From positions 186,001-250,000 of the forward strand of contig NZ_WEHU01000002.1 of the NCBI RefSeq assembly GCF_009183415.1: DNA of 64,000 nucleotides. Reading direction: 5' to 3'. This document shows positions 17,177-26,052 of this stretch, piece after piece. The notes under the pieces are model-generated. The model saw only the letters and a list, made by a program, of their open reading frames with translations, did no database searches and was not told the DNA's origin. Each line of letters starts with the position of its first letter. Position 1 is the first letter of the stretch. The DNA comes from Bacillus sp. B1-b2 (GTDB taxonomy: Bacteria > Bacillota > Bacilli > Bacillales > Cytobacillaceae). Position numbers and translations under genes: made by a program.

Positions 17177-18604
17177 ATGGATACAAACAAGGGGTATGTA
17201 GCATTTGTTGGAGCAGGACCAGGAGATATAGGACTAATGACAAATAAGGGGATGGAATGTTTAAAAAAAGCAGATGTAGTTTTATATGATCGGCTTGCTA
17301 ATCCAAGATTATTACGTTTCACAAAAGATGATTGTACCTTTATCTATTGCGGAAAACTACCTAATAATCATATCATGCGACAAGAGATGATAAATGAAGC
17401 TTTAGTAGAAGAGGCGCTAAAAGGGAAATATGTTGTTCGATTAAAAGGTGGAGATCCTTCTGTTTTTGGAAGAGTAGGGGAAGAAGCAGAAGCAATTGCC
17501 TCACATGCTATTCCATTTGAGATTGTACCAGGTATTACTTCTAGCATTGCAGCTAGTGCTTATGCAGGTATTCCAGTTACTCACCGAGATTATAGCACTA
17601 GCTTTACCATCCGCACAGGTCACGCATGTAAGAAAAATGAGTTAGTACCACATAAACCAGAGAAAGAAGCAATTGGTGATACGATTGCCTATTATATGGG
17701 TGTAAAAGGTTTGCCTACTATTTGTGAGCATTTGTTAGTAGAGGGAAAGACTGTTGACACAAAAGTAGCAGTTATTGAATGGGCTACTTTAGGTAAGCAA
17801 CGAGTAGTAGAAGGAACGCTAGGGACAATAGTGGATCAAGTAAAGGAAGCGAAGATTGAGAACCCTGCATTAACAATCGTTGGAGAAGTGGTTCGATTAA
17901 GAGAATCTATTGCTTGGTTTGAAAAGAAAAAATTCTATCAAAGAAAAATAGTAATTGCTAAAAGCATGAAGGAAGAGAGTTTGTTAGAAAAATATTTTGC
18001 GAGTAATGGATCAGAGGCCTATTCTTTTCCTACTTTTAAGTCTCTTTCCTATTCCTACACAAAAGAAGAACTTGAATTAATAATGAAAGCTGAAAGACTT
18101 ATCTTTGCTTCCAATGAAGCAGTGGATGGTGTATGTATCCAACTATTTGAAAAAGGATATGACTTACGAGATTTACCAAGACAAATAGAACATATATCTA
18201 GTAAAACCCAAAAAGAGTTAGAAAAAAGAGGAATAAGAAGTATACAAGCAACTTTTCAGACACAAAGTGCTGTTCTGGTTGGATCTAGTATGGAAGAACA
18301 TGCTTACTCTAATAATCTACTTGCTTTACCAAGCACGACTCCACAGCCAGATGAGCGTTTTAATGAGATAAATGGCAGATTATTAAAGGAAAATGTATGG
18401 GAGACAGTTGTGTTTCCTAATAAACGTTCTATTGATATATTTCTACAAGAATGGCCAAAATTTAGTACCAGAAATCCATTAGAGCTCTCTTTTGCTACAA
18501 TCGGGCAAAAGGTAAAGGAATATGCTATGAAACAAGGTTTTAGCCAGATAGATGATATGGTACAAGAGGCACTAGATAGTAAAGAATGGAAGCGTGATTG
18601 CTAA
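17177..18604 (+). CDS. nasF: Uroporphyrinogen-III C-methyltransferase / uroporphyrinogen-III synthase fusion (NasF-type)
   Basis: A 475-residue fusion for sirohaem synthesis. Residues 1-245 are the SAM-dependent methyltransferase: FVGAGPGD (nucleotide loop), VVRLKGGDPSVFGR, VPGITSSIAASAYAGIPVTHR and YYMGVKGLP are signature motifs. Residues 255-475 form a diverged HemD-like synthase domain. It makes precorrin-2, the precursor of the NirB cofactor. A precorrin-2 dehydrogenase (SirC) is not encoded in the window. The start ATG 17177 follows the nirD stop by four bases and the stop overlaps the sirB start. Confidence 0.92.
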   Translation: MDTNKGYVAFVGAGPGDIGLMTNKGMECLKKADVVLYDRLANPRLLRFTKDDCTFIYCGKLPNNHIMRQEMINEALVEEALKGKYVVRLKGGDPSVFGRVGEEAEAIASHAIPFEIVPGITSSIAASAYAGIPVTHRDYSTSFTIRTGHACKKNELVPHKPEKEAIGDTIAYYMGVKGLPTICEHLLVEGKTVDTKVAVIEWATLGKQRVVEGTLGTIVDQVKEAKIENPALTIVGEVVRLRESIAWFEKKKFYQRKIVIAKSMKEESLLEKYFASNGSEAYSFPTFKSLSYSYTKEELELIMKAERLIFASNEAVDGVCIQLFEKGYDLRDLPRQIEHISSKTQKELEKRGIRSIQATFQTQSAVLVGSSMEEHAYSNNLLALPSTTPQPDERFNEINGRLLKENVWETVVFPNKRSIDIFLQEWPKFSTRNPLELSFATIGQKVKEYAMKQGFSQIDDMVQEALDSKEWKRDC

Positions 18605-19332
18605 TGGATGCAGTTGTTTACATTGGACATGGTAGTCGTTTAGTAGAGGGAACCCAACATTTTACTGAGTTTATTAATGAAGTGAAAAAAGAAGTGCATA
18701 TCCCCGTACAAGAGATTGCATATTTAGAACTTACTTCACCTTCCATTTTTGAAACAATGGAAAAAGTAATAAAAGCAGGAGCAAAGGATATTTTAGTAGT
18801 CCCTGTATTATTATTTGCGGCTGCTCATTTTAAAAGAGATGTACCAGAAGAATTAGCTTCTGTTCAAGAGAGGTTTCCAGAAGTAAACTTTTATGTTTCC
18901 AAGCCATTTGACACTCATCCCAAGATGGTAAATTTAATAGGAAAAAGACTAGAGGAAAAGCAATTAACTGGAGATGGAATAGTACTTTTAGTTGGAAGGG
19001 GAAGTAGTGATGCAGAGCCCATTCAGAAACTAAAAGAGATGAGTAAATCTATATCCCTTCAAAAAGGTTTGCCTGTTTATACTGCTTTTTTAACAGCAGG
19101 TAAGCCATCATTTATTAGTGAATTGGAAAGACTGCAAACGGAATATGACAAAATTTATATAGTTCCATATCTTTTATTTACAGGTATGTTATTAAAACGA
19201 ATGGAAAGAAACATTCAATCTAGTAAAAAGAAGGTTATTTTATGTAATCCGTTAAGACATGATCCATTGATGAAAGAGGTTTTAATCGAGAGAATGAATG
19301 AAGTCTTAATGGAAAAACAATCTATATCATAG
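18604..19332 (+). CDS. sirB: Sirohydrochlorin ferrochelatase SirB (CbiX family)
   Basis: A 242-residue chelatase that inserts Fe2+ into sirohydrochlorin, the last step of sirohaem synthesis. The metal-binding histidines stand in YIGHGSR near the N-terminus and LLFAAAHFKRDVP near residue 80. The second half repeats the fold (VLLVGRGSSDAEP, VPYLLFTGMLLKRM) without the histidines, as usual in two-lobed SirB. ATG 18604 overlaps the preceding TAA (TAATG), so I prefer it to the upstream in-frame TTG 18598. Confidence 0.92.
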   Translation: MDAVVYIGHGSRLVEGTQHFTEFINEVKKEVHIPVQEIAYLELTSPSIFETMEKVIKAGAKDILVVPVLLFAAAHFKRDVPEELASVQERFPEVNFYVSKPFDTHPKMVNLIGKRLEEKQLTGDGIVLLVGRGSSDAEPIQKLKEMSKSISLQKGLPVYTAFLTAGKPSFISELERLQTEYDKIYIVPYLLFTGMLLKRMERNIQSSKKKVILCNPLRHDPLMKEVLIERMNEVLMEKQSIS

Positions 19333-19349
19333 AATTAGGAGTGTTCATG

Positions 19350-20150
19350 ATGAAAGAAGTGATTGCTTCATTCGGTCAAACCGCACTAGTAAAAGCGAAT
19401 AGTTTACAGGCTAGTAAGTCTAAATATTTGGTTGGCTCATTGCTTGCAGGTTTTTTTGTTGGATTAGGAATTATCCTTATTTTCACAATAGGTGGTTTGC
19501 TTGCCCCAGCTGGTTTTTCAGGTACTAAGATTGTTATGGGTGTTTCCTTTGGTATTGCATTAAGCTTAGTGATTATGGCTGGAGCGGACTTATTTACTGG
19601 TAATAATATGGTCATGACAATTGGTATGCTAGAAAAGAAAGTAACATGGAAAGATACAGGGAATGTATGGATTTATAGTTATGTTGGTAATTTTATCGGT
19701 TCCCTTCTAGTTGCCATGTTATTCAGCTATTCTGGTTTAGCAGTTGGAGGAGTAGCTGATTTCGTGACAAATGGTGCAGCTGCTAAAATGAATGCTCCAT
19801 TTATGGAATTACTGATTCGTGGCATTCTATGTAATATTTTAGTGTGTTTGGCTGTATGGTGCTCTGTGAAATTAAAAAGTGAAACAGCCAAACTAATCAT
19901 GATTTTTTGGTGTCTGTTTGCGTTTATAACATCTGGTTTTGAGCATAGTGTTGCTAATATGACCTTGCTTTCTATTGCCATAATCATTCCACATCCTGAG
20001 ACTGTTTCTATTGGGGGAATGTTTGCGAATTTATTGCCAGTAACAATAGGGAATATAGTAGGAGGAGCACTTTTCGTAGGAGCTGCATATTGGTATCATA
20101 TTTCGGAAAAAACACAAGCAGTGGTGAAAGTACTTAAAAAGGAAGCTTAA
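19350..20150 (+). CDS. nirC: Formate/nitrite transporter family channel NirC
   Basis: A 266-residue FNT channel with six hydrophobic segments. The family marks are AGFFVGLGIILIFTIGG (TM1 and omega region), ADLFTGNNM and GFEHSVANM, which holds the conserved central-pore histidine. As the last gene of the nitrite reductase operon it should import or release nitrite. Upstream in-frame GTG 19341 and ATG 19347 exist; AGGAG at 19337-19341 best fits ATG 19350 (8 bases), and 19347 is the alternative. Confidence 0.92.
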   Translation: MKEVIASFGQTALVKANSLQASKSKYLVGSLLAGFFVGLGIILIFTIGGLLAPAGFSGTKIVMGVSFGIALSLVIMAGADLFTGNNMVMTIGMLEKKVTWKDTGNVWIYSYVGNFIGSLLVAMLFSYSGLAVGGVADFVTNGAAAKMNAPFMELLIRGILCNILVCLAVWCSVKLKSETAKLIMIFWCLFAFITSGFEHSVANMTLLSIAIIIPHPETVSIGGMFANLLPVTIGNIVGGALFVGAAYWYHISEKTQAVVKVLKKEA

Positions 20151-20160
20151 TAACTATTTA

Positions 20161-20176
20161 TGTGAAATAATTCACA
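20161..20176. promoter_or_regulatory. Second perfect Fnr-type palindrome, downstream of nirC
   Basis: TGTGAAATAATTCACA fits TGTGA-N6-TCACA exactly and is almost fully palindromic. It lies 11 bases after the nirC stop, immediately before a terminator stem, and no gene starts for 340 bases, so its role is unclear. Confidence 0.5.
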
Positions 20177-20212
20177 AAAGCTATTTCCATTGAAAAGGAG
20201 ATAGCTTTTTTG
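20177..20212 (+). terminator. Intrinsic terminator of the nir operon
   Basis: AAAGCTATTTCC pairs with GGAGATAGCTTT (one mismatch), followed by TTTTGCG. Confidence 0.75.
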
Positions 20213-20370
20213 CGTTGCTTTCTATCTTTACAAAGTTTTTTTTAGCAAATTTAAATCGGGGATTTTTGTTTTAAAGGAGAAAACTTCTAGATTTTCAGTC
20301 TAAATTTAATGGTTTGGAGAAAACTAAGTATTCCATCAAAGTGACCAATAAGGGATGAAATAAGAAAAAT

Positions 20371-20469
20371 TTAACAATATTTAACGGTATTACGATTGTT
20401 TTTAATAGAATTTACAAAACCTTTACAAAGAGACAATAAAAAATTTACACTTTCTTATTACTCTATAAT
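20371..20469 (+). promoter_or_regulatory. PhoP-box array and promoter of the pst operon
   Basis: TTTACA occurs at 20411, 20422 and 20444, exactly in an 11-bp phase (the 20433 slot is degenerate), and TTAACA/TTAACG stand further up at 20371 and 20381. TT(A/T)ACA at 11-bp intervals is the Bacillus PhoP~P binding pattern. TATAAT lies at 20464-20469, about 47 bases before pstS. Confidence 0.8.
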
Positions 20470-20515
20470 TAGACAAATTAAGACATAAAAGTCACTATTC
20501 TTTTGGAGGTAATTC

Positions 20516-21355
20516 ATGTTCAACACGAAAAGTATCAAAGTAGCAGTCATCATGATGTCATTAATAGCTGTGTTAACAGCTTGTACAAGTAATAGTGAGT
20601 CTGATAATCAAGCTTCAAATAATAGTCATTCAACGTTAGCTATTTCAGGATCTACATCGGTTGGTCCACTTGCTGAGAAATTAGCGGCTAAATATAAAGA
20701 GCAAGATCATACGAAAATTGAAATCAATCAAATTGGATCATCAGCAGGGATCACAAATGCGATGAATGGCGTTTCCGAAATAGGGATGTCTTCACGTGAT
20801 TTAAAGGATGAGGAAAAAGGTAATTTAAAAGAAGTCATAATTGCTTATGACGGAATTGTTGTAGTAACACACCCAAGTAATAAAGTGAAAAACCTCACCT
20901 TAAATCAAGTTAAAGAAATATTTACAGGTGAAATTACTAATTGGAGCCAAGTAGGTGGGGATGACATGGAGATAGTAGTCGTTTCCCGTGAGGATGGGTC
21001 TGGTTCACGTGATGCCTTTCAAGAGATTGTAGAATATAGCTCAGGTGATTTAATTAAGAATTCCATCATTGCAAGTGGGAATGGAAACATAAAAACAACT
21101 GTTGCTAATAATAAGCATGCAGTAGGCTTTGTTTCGTTCGAATACATAGATGACTCTATTTCAACCATTGATATTGATGGTGTTCAGGCTACTGCTGAAA
21201 ATGTTCTAGATAAGAAATATAGTTTGTCCAGACCTTTTCTATTTGTATATAAAGAAGGTAATTTAACAGAATCTGGTCAGAATTTCATTGATTTTATCTT
21301 AAGTGATAAAGGCCAAAAAATTGCAGCAGAAGCAGGAGCCATACCAATTAAGTAA
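20516..21355 (+). CDS. pstS: Phosphate ABC transporter substrate-binding lipoprotein PstS
   Basis: A 279-residue lipoprotein. It has a signal peptide with lipobox LTAC around residue 22, then ISGSTSVGPLAEKLAAKY and EIGMSSRDLKDEE, the phosphate-binding loops, and REDGSGSRDAF with the second anion-binding segment. It starts at ATG 20516 behind TGGAGGTAA. It binds phosphate outside the membrane and hands it to PstCA. First gene of pstSCAB-phoU, transcribed from the PhoP-controlled promoter. Confidence 0.95.
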   Translation: MFNTKSIKVAVIMMSLIAVLTACTSNSESDNQASNNSHSTLAISGSTSVGPLAEKLAAKYKEQDHTKIEINQIGSSAGITNAMNGVSEIGMSSRDLKDEEKGNLKEVIIAYDGIVVVTHPSNKVKNLTLNQVKEIFTGEITNWSQVGGDDMEIVVVSREDGSGSRDAFQEIVEYSSGDLIKNSIIASGNGNIKTTVANNKHAVGFVSFEYIDDSISTIDIDGVQATAENVLDKKYSLSRPFLFVYKEGNLTESGQNFIDFILSDKGQKIAAEAGAIPIK

Positions 21356-21389
21356 ATTTGTAGCATAATAAGGAATCCTGGAGGAATAA

Positions 21390-22307
21390 ATGGTGTCTAT
21401 CCAAACAACGGAAAAGCAAAATTCAGAGATGGAAAAAGCAAATAAGCGAAAATACATGTATGAAAGGGTTTCGGCAAGGGTGTTCTTATTCTGTGCACTT
21501 CTCTCCGTTATCACTTTATTGTTAATTGTTGGATTTGTATTTTATAAAGGAGCACACCCTTTTGTAGTAGAGGGCTATAACTTTATTGATTTTATATTAG
21601 GAACAGATTGGGTTCCTTCTGAAGATAAATTTGGAATTTTCCCTATGATTGTTGCATCTATATTTGCAACTATTGGAGCATTAATTATTGGAGTTCCAAT
21701 TGGTCTCTTCACTGCCGTTTTCTTAGCGGAAATTGCTTCTAAAAGGGTAGCAAAAATAGTTTCACCTGCCATTCAATTACTAGCAGGTATTCCTTCTGTC
21801 TTATACGGTGTGTTTGGACTAGCTATAATTGTTCCATTCTTACAAGATACGTTTGGATTAATAAAAGGTCAAAGTTTGCTTGCTGTTATTCTAGTACTAG
21901 CCATTATGATGCTACCAACTATTGTAACTGTTGCGGAAACAGCAATTAGGGCTGTTCCAAAAACATATCGAGAAGGTTCACTAGCTTTAGGAGTATCTCA
22001 GATAGGTACCATTTTTAAAGTAGTTATTCCAGCAGCTAAATCTGGAATTATGACAGCAATAGTATTAGGTCTTGGACGTGCTATAGGGGAAACGATGGCT
22101 GTAATTCTCGTAGCTGGTAACTCATTAATTGTTCCTACTAGCTTAACAGATAGTATTCGTCCATTAACAACTAATATTGCATTAGAAATGGGATATGCTG
22201 CAGGCACCCATCAAGAAATGCTATTTGCAACGGGAATTGTGTTATTTACATTTATTCTAATATTAAATTTCGTTTTAGCCAAAATAAGTTCGAAGGGTGG
22301 TAACTAA
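21390..22307 (+). CDS. pstC: Phosphate ABC transporter permease PstC
   Basis: A 305-residue permease with six hydrophobic segments; the first is at about residues 30-55. The coupling loop is YREGSLALGVSQIGTIFKVVIP. Other family marks are LLAGIPSVLYGVFGL and GLGRAIGETMAV. It starts at ATG 21390 behind TGGAGGAA and ends two bases before the pstA start. Confidence 0.95.
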   Translation: MVSIQTTEKQNSEMEKANKRKYMYERVSARVFLFCALLSVITLLLIVGFVFYKGAHPFVVEGYNFIDFILGTDWVPSEDKFGIFPMIVASIFATIGALIIGVPIGLFTAVFLAEIASKRVAKIVSPAIQLLAGIPSVLYGVFGLAIIVPFLQDTFGLIKGQSLLAVILVLAIMMLPTIVTVAETAIRAVPKTYREGSLALGVSQIGTIFKVVIPAAKSGIMTAIVLGLGRAIGETMAVILVAGNSLIVPTSLTDSIRPLTTNIALEMGYAAGTHQEMLFATGIVLFTFILILNFVLAKISSKGGN

Positions 22308-22308
22308 G

Positions 22309-23133
22309 ATGAGAGTATGGAAAGATAATTTATTACGTGGAATGCTTTGGTTTTCTGCTATCTTATCGGTTGCTGTCCTAGTAATGATTGTAGGGTTTAT
22401 CTTTTTCAAAGGAATACATCTAATAAGCTTTGATTTCATTTTCGGTGATTATTCTCCAACAGGTGGTGGGGGTATTTGGCCGATGATTGTAACAACCATT
22501 TATACCATAGTTATATCTTTGCTTATTGCTACACCTATTGGGATTCTTGCAGCAGTTTATTTACAAGAATATGCTAAGCAAGGGAGATTAGTGAGAATCA
22601 TCCGCTTTGCTACAGAAAGTTTAACAGGTATTCCTTCTATTATTTATGGGTTATTCGGTGCAGTTTTCTTTGTTGCTACATTAAAATTAGGACTTTCTAT
22701 AATAGCTGCGTCCTTAACTCTTACGATTATTGTATTACCTGTTATCATTCGTACGACAGAGGAATCATTAAAGACAGTTCCAGCAACCTATAGAGAAGGC
22801 TCTTTAGCGCTTGGAACAACAAGATTACAAACATTATATAAAGTAATATTGCCAAGTGCTATGCCGGGAATTCTATCTGGTATTATTCTCTCCGTCGGAC
22901 GTATTGTTGGAGAATCAGCAGCTATTTTCTTAACAGCTGGTACAGTAGCTGCAATGCCAGAAAGTTTATTATCTTCTGCAAGAACGTTAACTGTCCACTC
23001 TTATTTAGTTACACAAGAAGCCGGAGATATTGAATTAGCTGCAGCAGTAGGTATAGTCTTAATAGTTATTATTCTGGCTATTAATCTTGTCGCGACATTT
23101 ATATCCAAAAAGTTAAACAAAGCAGACTATTAA
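22309..23133 (+). CDS. pstA: Phosphate ABC transporter permease PstA
   Basis: A 274-residue permease, the second half of the phosphate channel. It contains ESLTGIPSIIYGLFG, the coupling loop YREGSLALGTTRLQTLYKVILP and SVGRIVGESAAI. The frame is open from GTG 22297, inside the end of pstC, but AAGGGTGG at 22293-22300 and the spacing favour ATG 22309. Confidence 0.94.
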   Translation: MRVWKDNLLRGMLWFSAILSVAVLVMIVGFIFFKGIHLISFDFIFGDYSPTGGGGIWPMIVTTIYTIVISLLIATPIGILAAVYLQEYAKQGRLVRIIRFATESLTGIPSIIYGLFGAVFFVATLKLGLSIIAASLTLTIIVLPVIIRTTEESLKTVPATYREGSLALGTTRLQTLYKVILPSAMPGILSGIILSVGRIVGESAAIFLTAGTVAAMPESLLSSARTLTVHSYLVTQEAGDIELAAAVGIVLIVIILAINLVATFISKKLNKADY

Positions 23134-23148
23134 TGAAGGAGTATGGTG

Positions 23149-23979
23149 ATGACTGTATCTATTCAGGAACAAAGTAAAAAAGAGCGAAAGAATACTCGAT
23201 CAGGAAAGGTAAATGTACAAATGGATGGTTCATCAAAAATTAACGTAAGAAACTTAGATTTATTCTATGGAGAAAAACAAGCTTTATATGGAGTATCTCT
23301 CGATATTAAAGAAAAAGAAGTTACAGCTTTAATCGGTCCTTCAGGATGTGGGAAATCAACTTTCTTAAGAACGTTAAATCGCATGAATGATCTCATTGAT
23401 GGTGTGAAAATTACAGGAGATATTGTCATTGACCAAGAGAATATTTACTCATCAAGTGATGTTATTAGGTTGCGCACAAAAGTTGGGATGGTATTTCAAA
23501 AGCCTAACCTTTTCCCGATGAGTATCTATGATAATGTAGCATATGGTCCGAGAATGCAAGGGATAAAAAATAAAAAAGAGTTAAACAAGATAGTAGAAGA
23601 TAGCTTACGTGGTGCAGCTATCTGGGATGAAGTTAAAGATCGCCTCAAAACTTCTGCACTTGGACTATCAGGTGGTCAGCAACAACGTGTTTGTATAGCG
23701 CGTGCTATAGCCATGAAGCCTGATGTTATCTTAATGGACGAACCTACATCTGCTCTTGACCCAATTTCTACATTAAAAGTAGAAGAATTGATTTCAAAGA
23801 TGAAAGAAGATTATACTATTGTTATCGTAACTCATAATATGCAGCAAGCAGCTAGAATCTCTGATAAGACAGCTTTCTTCTTAAATGGAGAAGTGGTTGA
23901 ATTTGATGATACAGATAAAATCTTTTCTACACCAACAGACCAAAGAACAGAAGATTATGTAACAGGTCGATTTGGATAA
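23149..23979 (+). CDS. pstB: Phosphate ABC transporter ATP-binding protein PstB
   Basis: A 276-residue ATPase. Walker A is [10 protein letters not shown]-loop [21 protein letters not shown] (a PstB hallmark), signature LSGGQQQR, Walker [15 protein letters not shown]-loop VTHNM. An in-frame ATG at 23143 lies only one base after AAGGAG (23136-23141); ATG 23149 has a 7-base gap and is chosen. The 35-residue N-terminal extension before the ABC domain is charged and of unknown role. Confidence 0.95.
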   Translation: MTVSIQEQSKKERKNTRSGKVNVQMDGSSKINVRNLDLFYGEKQALYGVSLDIKEKEVTALIGPSGCGKSTFLRTLNRMNDLIDGVKITGDIVIDQENIYSSSDVIRLRTKVGMVFQKPNLFPMSIYDNVAYGPRMQGIKNKKELNKIVEDSLRGAAIWDEVKDRLKTSALGLSGGQQQRVCIARAIAMKPDVILMDEPTSALDPISTLKVEELISKMKEDYTIVIVTHNMQQAARISDKTAFFLNGEVVEFDDTDKIFSTPTDQRTEDYVTGRFG

Positions 23980-23991
23980 TAGGAGGTAAAC

Positions 23992-24651
23992 ATGGTCATT
24001 CGCGAAAATTTCGAGAAAAAATTAGCAGAGTTAAAAGGTAAAATTACAGAAATGGGAGAGCTTTCTGTTACTTCTGTAGAAAGAGCTTTCCATGCTTTAA
24101 AGCATCAGGATGTTGAAATTGCTTTAAGAGTAATGGAAGAAGATACAGAAGTGGATAATCTCGAATTAGAAATCAACCAGTTTGCGATTTGGCTAATGGC
24201 AAAAGAACAGCCAGTTGCAAGAGATTTACGAGTAATTATAGGAGTTCTTAGAATTTCATCTGAAATTGAAAGAATTGCTGATTTTGGAGTGAATCTTGCA
24301 AAAGCAACGATTAAGATTGGAAAAGGATCTTCATTAGTTGATATAGGGCAGCTTGAGCAGATGAAAGATATATGTATTGAGATGATTCGTAAATCTATTC
24401 AGTCATTTACGGAAGAAAATCTTTCTCTTGCTAAAGAAGTGAGTGAGTTAGAGGATAAAGTGGATGATTATTATGCAGCTACTTATAAGAAATTAACTAC
24501 TTACTTGAGTGAACATCCAGAAGAAACAGATCAACTTGTTCAGCTATTGTTTGTTAACCGCTATTTGGAGAGAACGGCTGATCATATTACAAATATAGCA
24601 GAGAATACTGCTTATCTGATTAAAGGGAAGATTTATGATTTTAATTCGTAA
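23992..24651 (+). CDS. phoU: Phosphate signalling/transport accessory protein PhoU
   Basis: A 219-residue all-helical protein with the two PhoU repeats. Metal-binding motifs are EIERIADFGVN (about residues 95-105) and YLERTADHITNIAE (about 190-205). It dampens Pst uptake and PhoR signalling when phosphate is plentiful. It starts at ATG 23992 behind AGGAGG and ends at a terminator. B. subtilis lacks phoU in its pst operon, whereas many other Bacillaceae have it. Confidence 0.94.
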   Translation: MVIRENFEKKLAELKGKITEMGELSVTSVERAFHALKHQDVEIALRVMEEDTEVDNLELEINQFAIWLMAKEQPVARDLRVIIGVLRISSEIERIADFGVNLAKATIKIGKGSSLVDIGQLEQMKDICIEMIRKSIQSFTEENLSLAKEVSELEDKVDDYYAATYKKLTTYLSEHPEETDQLVQLLFVNRYLERTADHITNIAENTAYLIKGKIYDFNS

Positions 24652-24660
24652 TAGATAATG

Positions 24661-24688
24661 GGACATCTCTTAACGAGGTGTCTTTTTC
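24661..24688 (+). terminator. Intrinsic terminator of the pst operon
   Basis: GACATCT pairs with AGGTGTC (one G-T pair), followed by TTTTTCG. Confidence 0.75.
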
Positions 24689-24689
24689 G

Positions 24690-25089
24690 TTTATACAGTT
24701 TTCCTTCTTCCTTCTACTTCGTATAAAAAAAATATCAAACTTTTTCTGAAATAAGTGGATTAAATTTGTACTAAATTGGGTATTACATAATAGATTTGAC
24801 GAAAATGAACCCTCAAAAATCTATAGAGAAAAAGGGAAGCATAGGTAAATAGATACTACCTATTTACAGTTGGTTTTTAGTTTACATATAGCTTATCATG
24901 GGTCTCTTTCCTATAATTGAGGCTTTATTTAAGTTAGTTTCTGCCCATAATAAAGAAGAATAATAATAGATAAGCATAAATAATATAGTCTATATAACTT
25001 CAAAGAAACACTCACCTACATACCTACTGCAAGAAAAATCCATAGCTAAGTTAGCCTTTCAAAAAAAGTCCACTTAAGGAGTAAAAAAT
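24690..25089 (+). promoter_or_regulatory. Upstream region of the EgtU-type operon with an inverted repeat
   Basis: 400 bases without a gene. GTAAATAG (24845-24852) and CTATTTAC (24860-24867) form a perfect inverted repeat with a 7-base centre, a plausible repressor operator. I see no riboswitch that I recognise here. Confidence 0.4.
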
Positions 25090-26052
25090 ATGATTAGATT
25101 TGAACATGTTTCAAAGAAGTATAAAAATGGAACTACTGCAATTGATTCGCTAGATGTTGAGATTAAACAAGGCGAATTTTTTGTCTTTATTGGACCAAGT
25201 GGAAGTGGAAAAACCACTTCTTTAAAAATGATTAATCAATTGATTCCTCTTTCAGAAGGAATGATCTATATTGATGGAAAAAGAATTACAGACTATGATA
25301 TCCATGAGTTACGATACAATATTGGTTATGTTTTGCAGCAAATTGCTCTTTTTCCTCATATGACTATTGAGGAGAACATCATGATTGTTCCAGAGATGAA
25401 AAAGTGGCCAAAAGATAAAATGAAGCAGAGAGCATATGACTTATTAGAAATGGTAGGGCTTGATCCAGCGATCTATGCCAAAAGGAAACCGAATCAACTA
25501 TCTGGAGGAGAGCAGCAGAGAGTAGGTGTGATTCGTGCTCTTGCGGCAGATCCAGATATTATTTTAATGGATGAGCCATTTAGTGCTCTAGATCCTATTA
25601 GTAGAGAGAAGCTTCAGGATGATTTGCTAGCATGGAAAGGCAACTTAAAAAAGACAACAGTATTTGTTACTCATGACATGCAGGAGGCACTTAAACTAGC
25701 AGATCGGATTTGTATTATGAAGGATGGGAAAATGGTGCAGGTTGGCACACCACATGAGCTCATTCATTCCCCTATTAATGAATTTGTTCAACAATTTGTG
25801 GGCAGCAAGAAGGAGCAGTGGGATTATGCTTTTCATTTACAAGATGTTCTTTTTTCATTTAAACAAGGAAATGATGAGAATATTCCTTCTGTTTCTATCT
25901 CTAGTTCTCTTCAAGATGTTATGGAAAAACTATCGGAAAATGAGCGATTGAAAGTAGAAAGTGACGGAGAAGTACTGGGATATATTGATAGACAAGCAGT
26001 CATTCAATATATGTCTTCTAGGTTGCAAGAAAGAGGTATAACCAATGGATAA
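25090..26052 (+). CDS. egtV: ABC transporter ATP-binding protein of an EgtU/OpuC-type importer
   Basis: A 320-residue ATPase of the quaternary-amine/ergothioneine import family. Walker A is GPSGSGKTT, signature LSGGEQQR, Walker B IILMDEPFSALDP, H-loop VTHDM. GYVLQQIALFPHMTIEENI is typical of OpuCA-like ATPases. The C-terminal region (about 235-320) is short and does not make the two full CBS domains of OpuCA, which fits EgtV better. It starts at ATG 25090 behind AAGGAG and overlaps the next gene by eight bases. The symbol depends on the identity of the fused partner. Confidence 0.8.
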   Translation: MIRFEHVSKKYKNGTTAIDSLDVEIKQGEFFVFIGPSGSGKTTSLKMINQLIPLSEGMIYIDGKRITDYDIHELRYNIGYVLQQIALFPHMTIEENIMIVPEMKKWPKDKMKQRAYDLLEMVGLDPAIYAKRKPNQLSGGEQQRVGVIRALAADPDIILMDEPFSALDPISREKLQDDLLAWKGNLKKTTVFVTHDMQEALKLADRICIMKDGKMVQVGTPHELIHSPINEFVQQFVGSKKEQWDYAFHLQDVLFSFKQGNDENIPSVSISSSLQDVMEKLSENERLKVESDGEVLGYIDRQAVIQYMSSRLQERGITNG

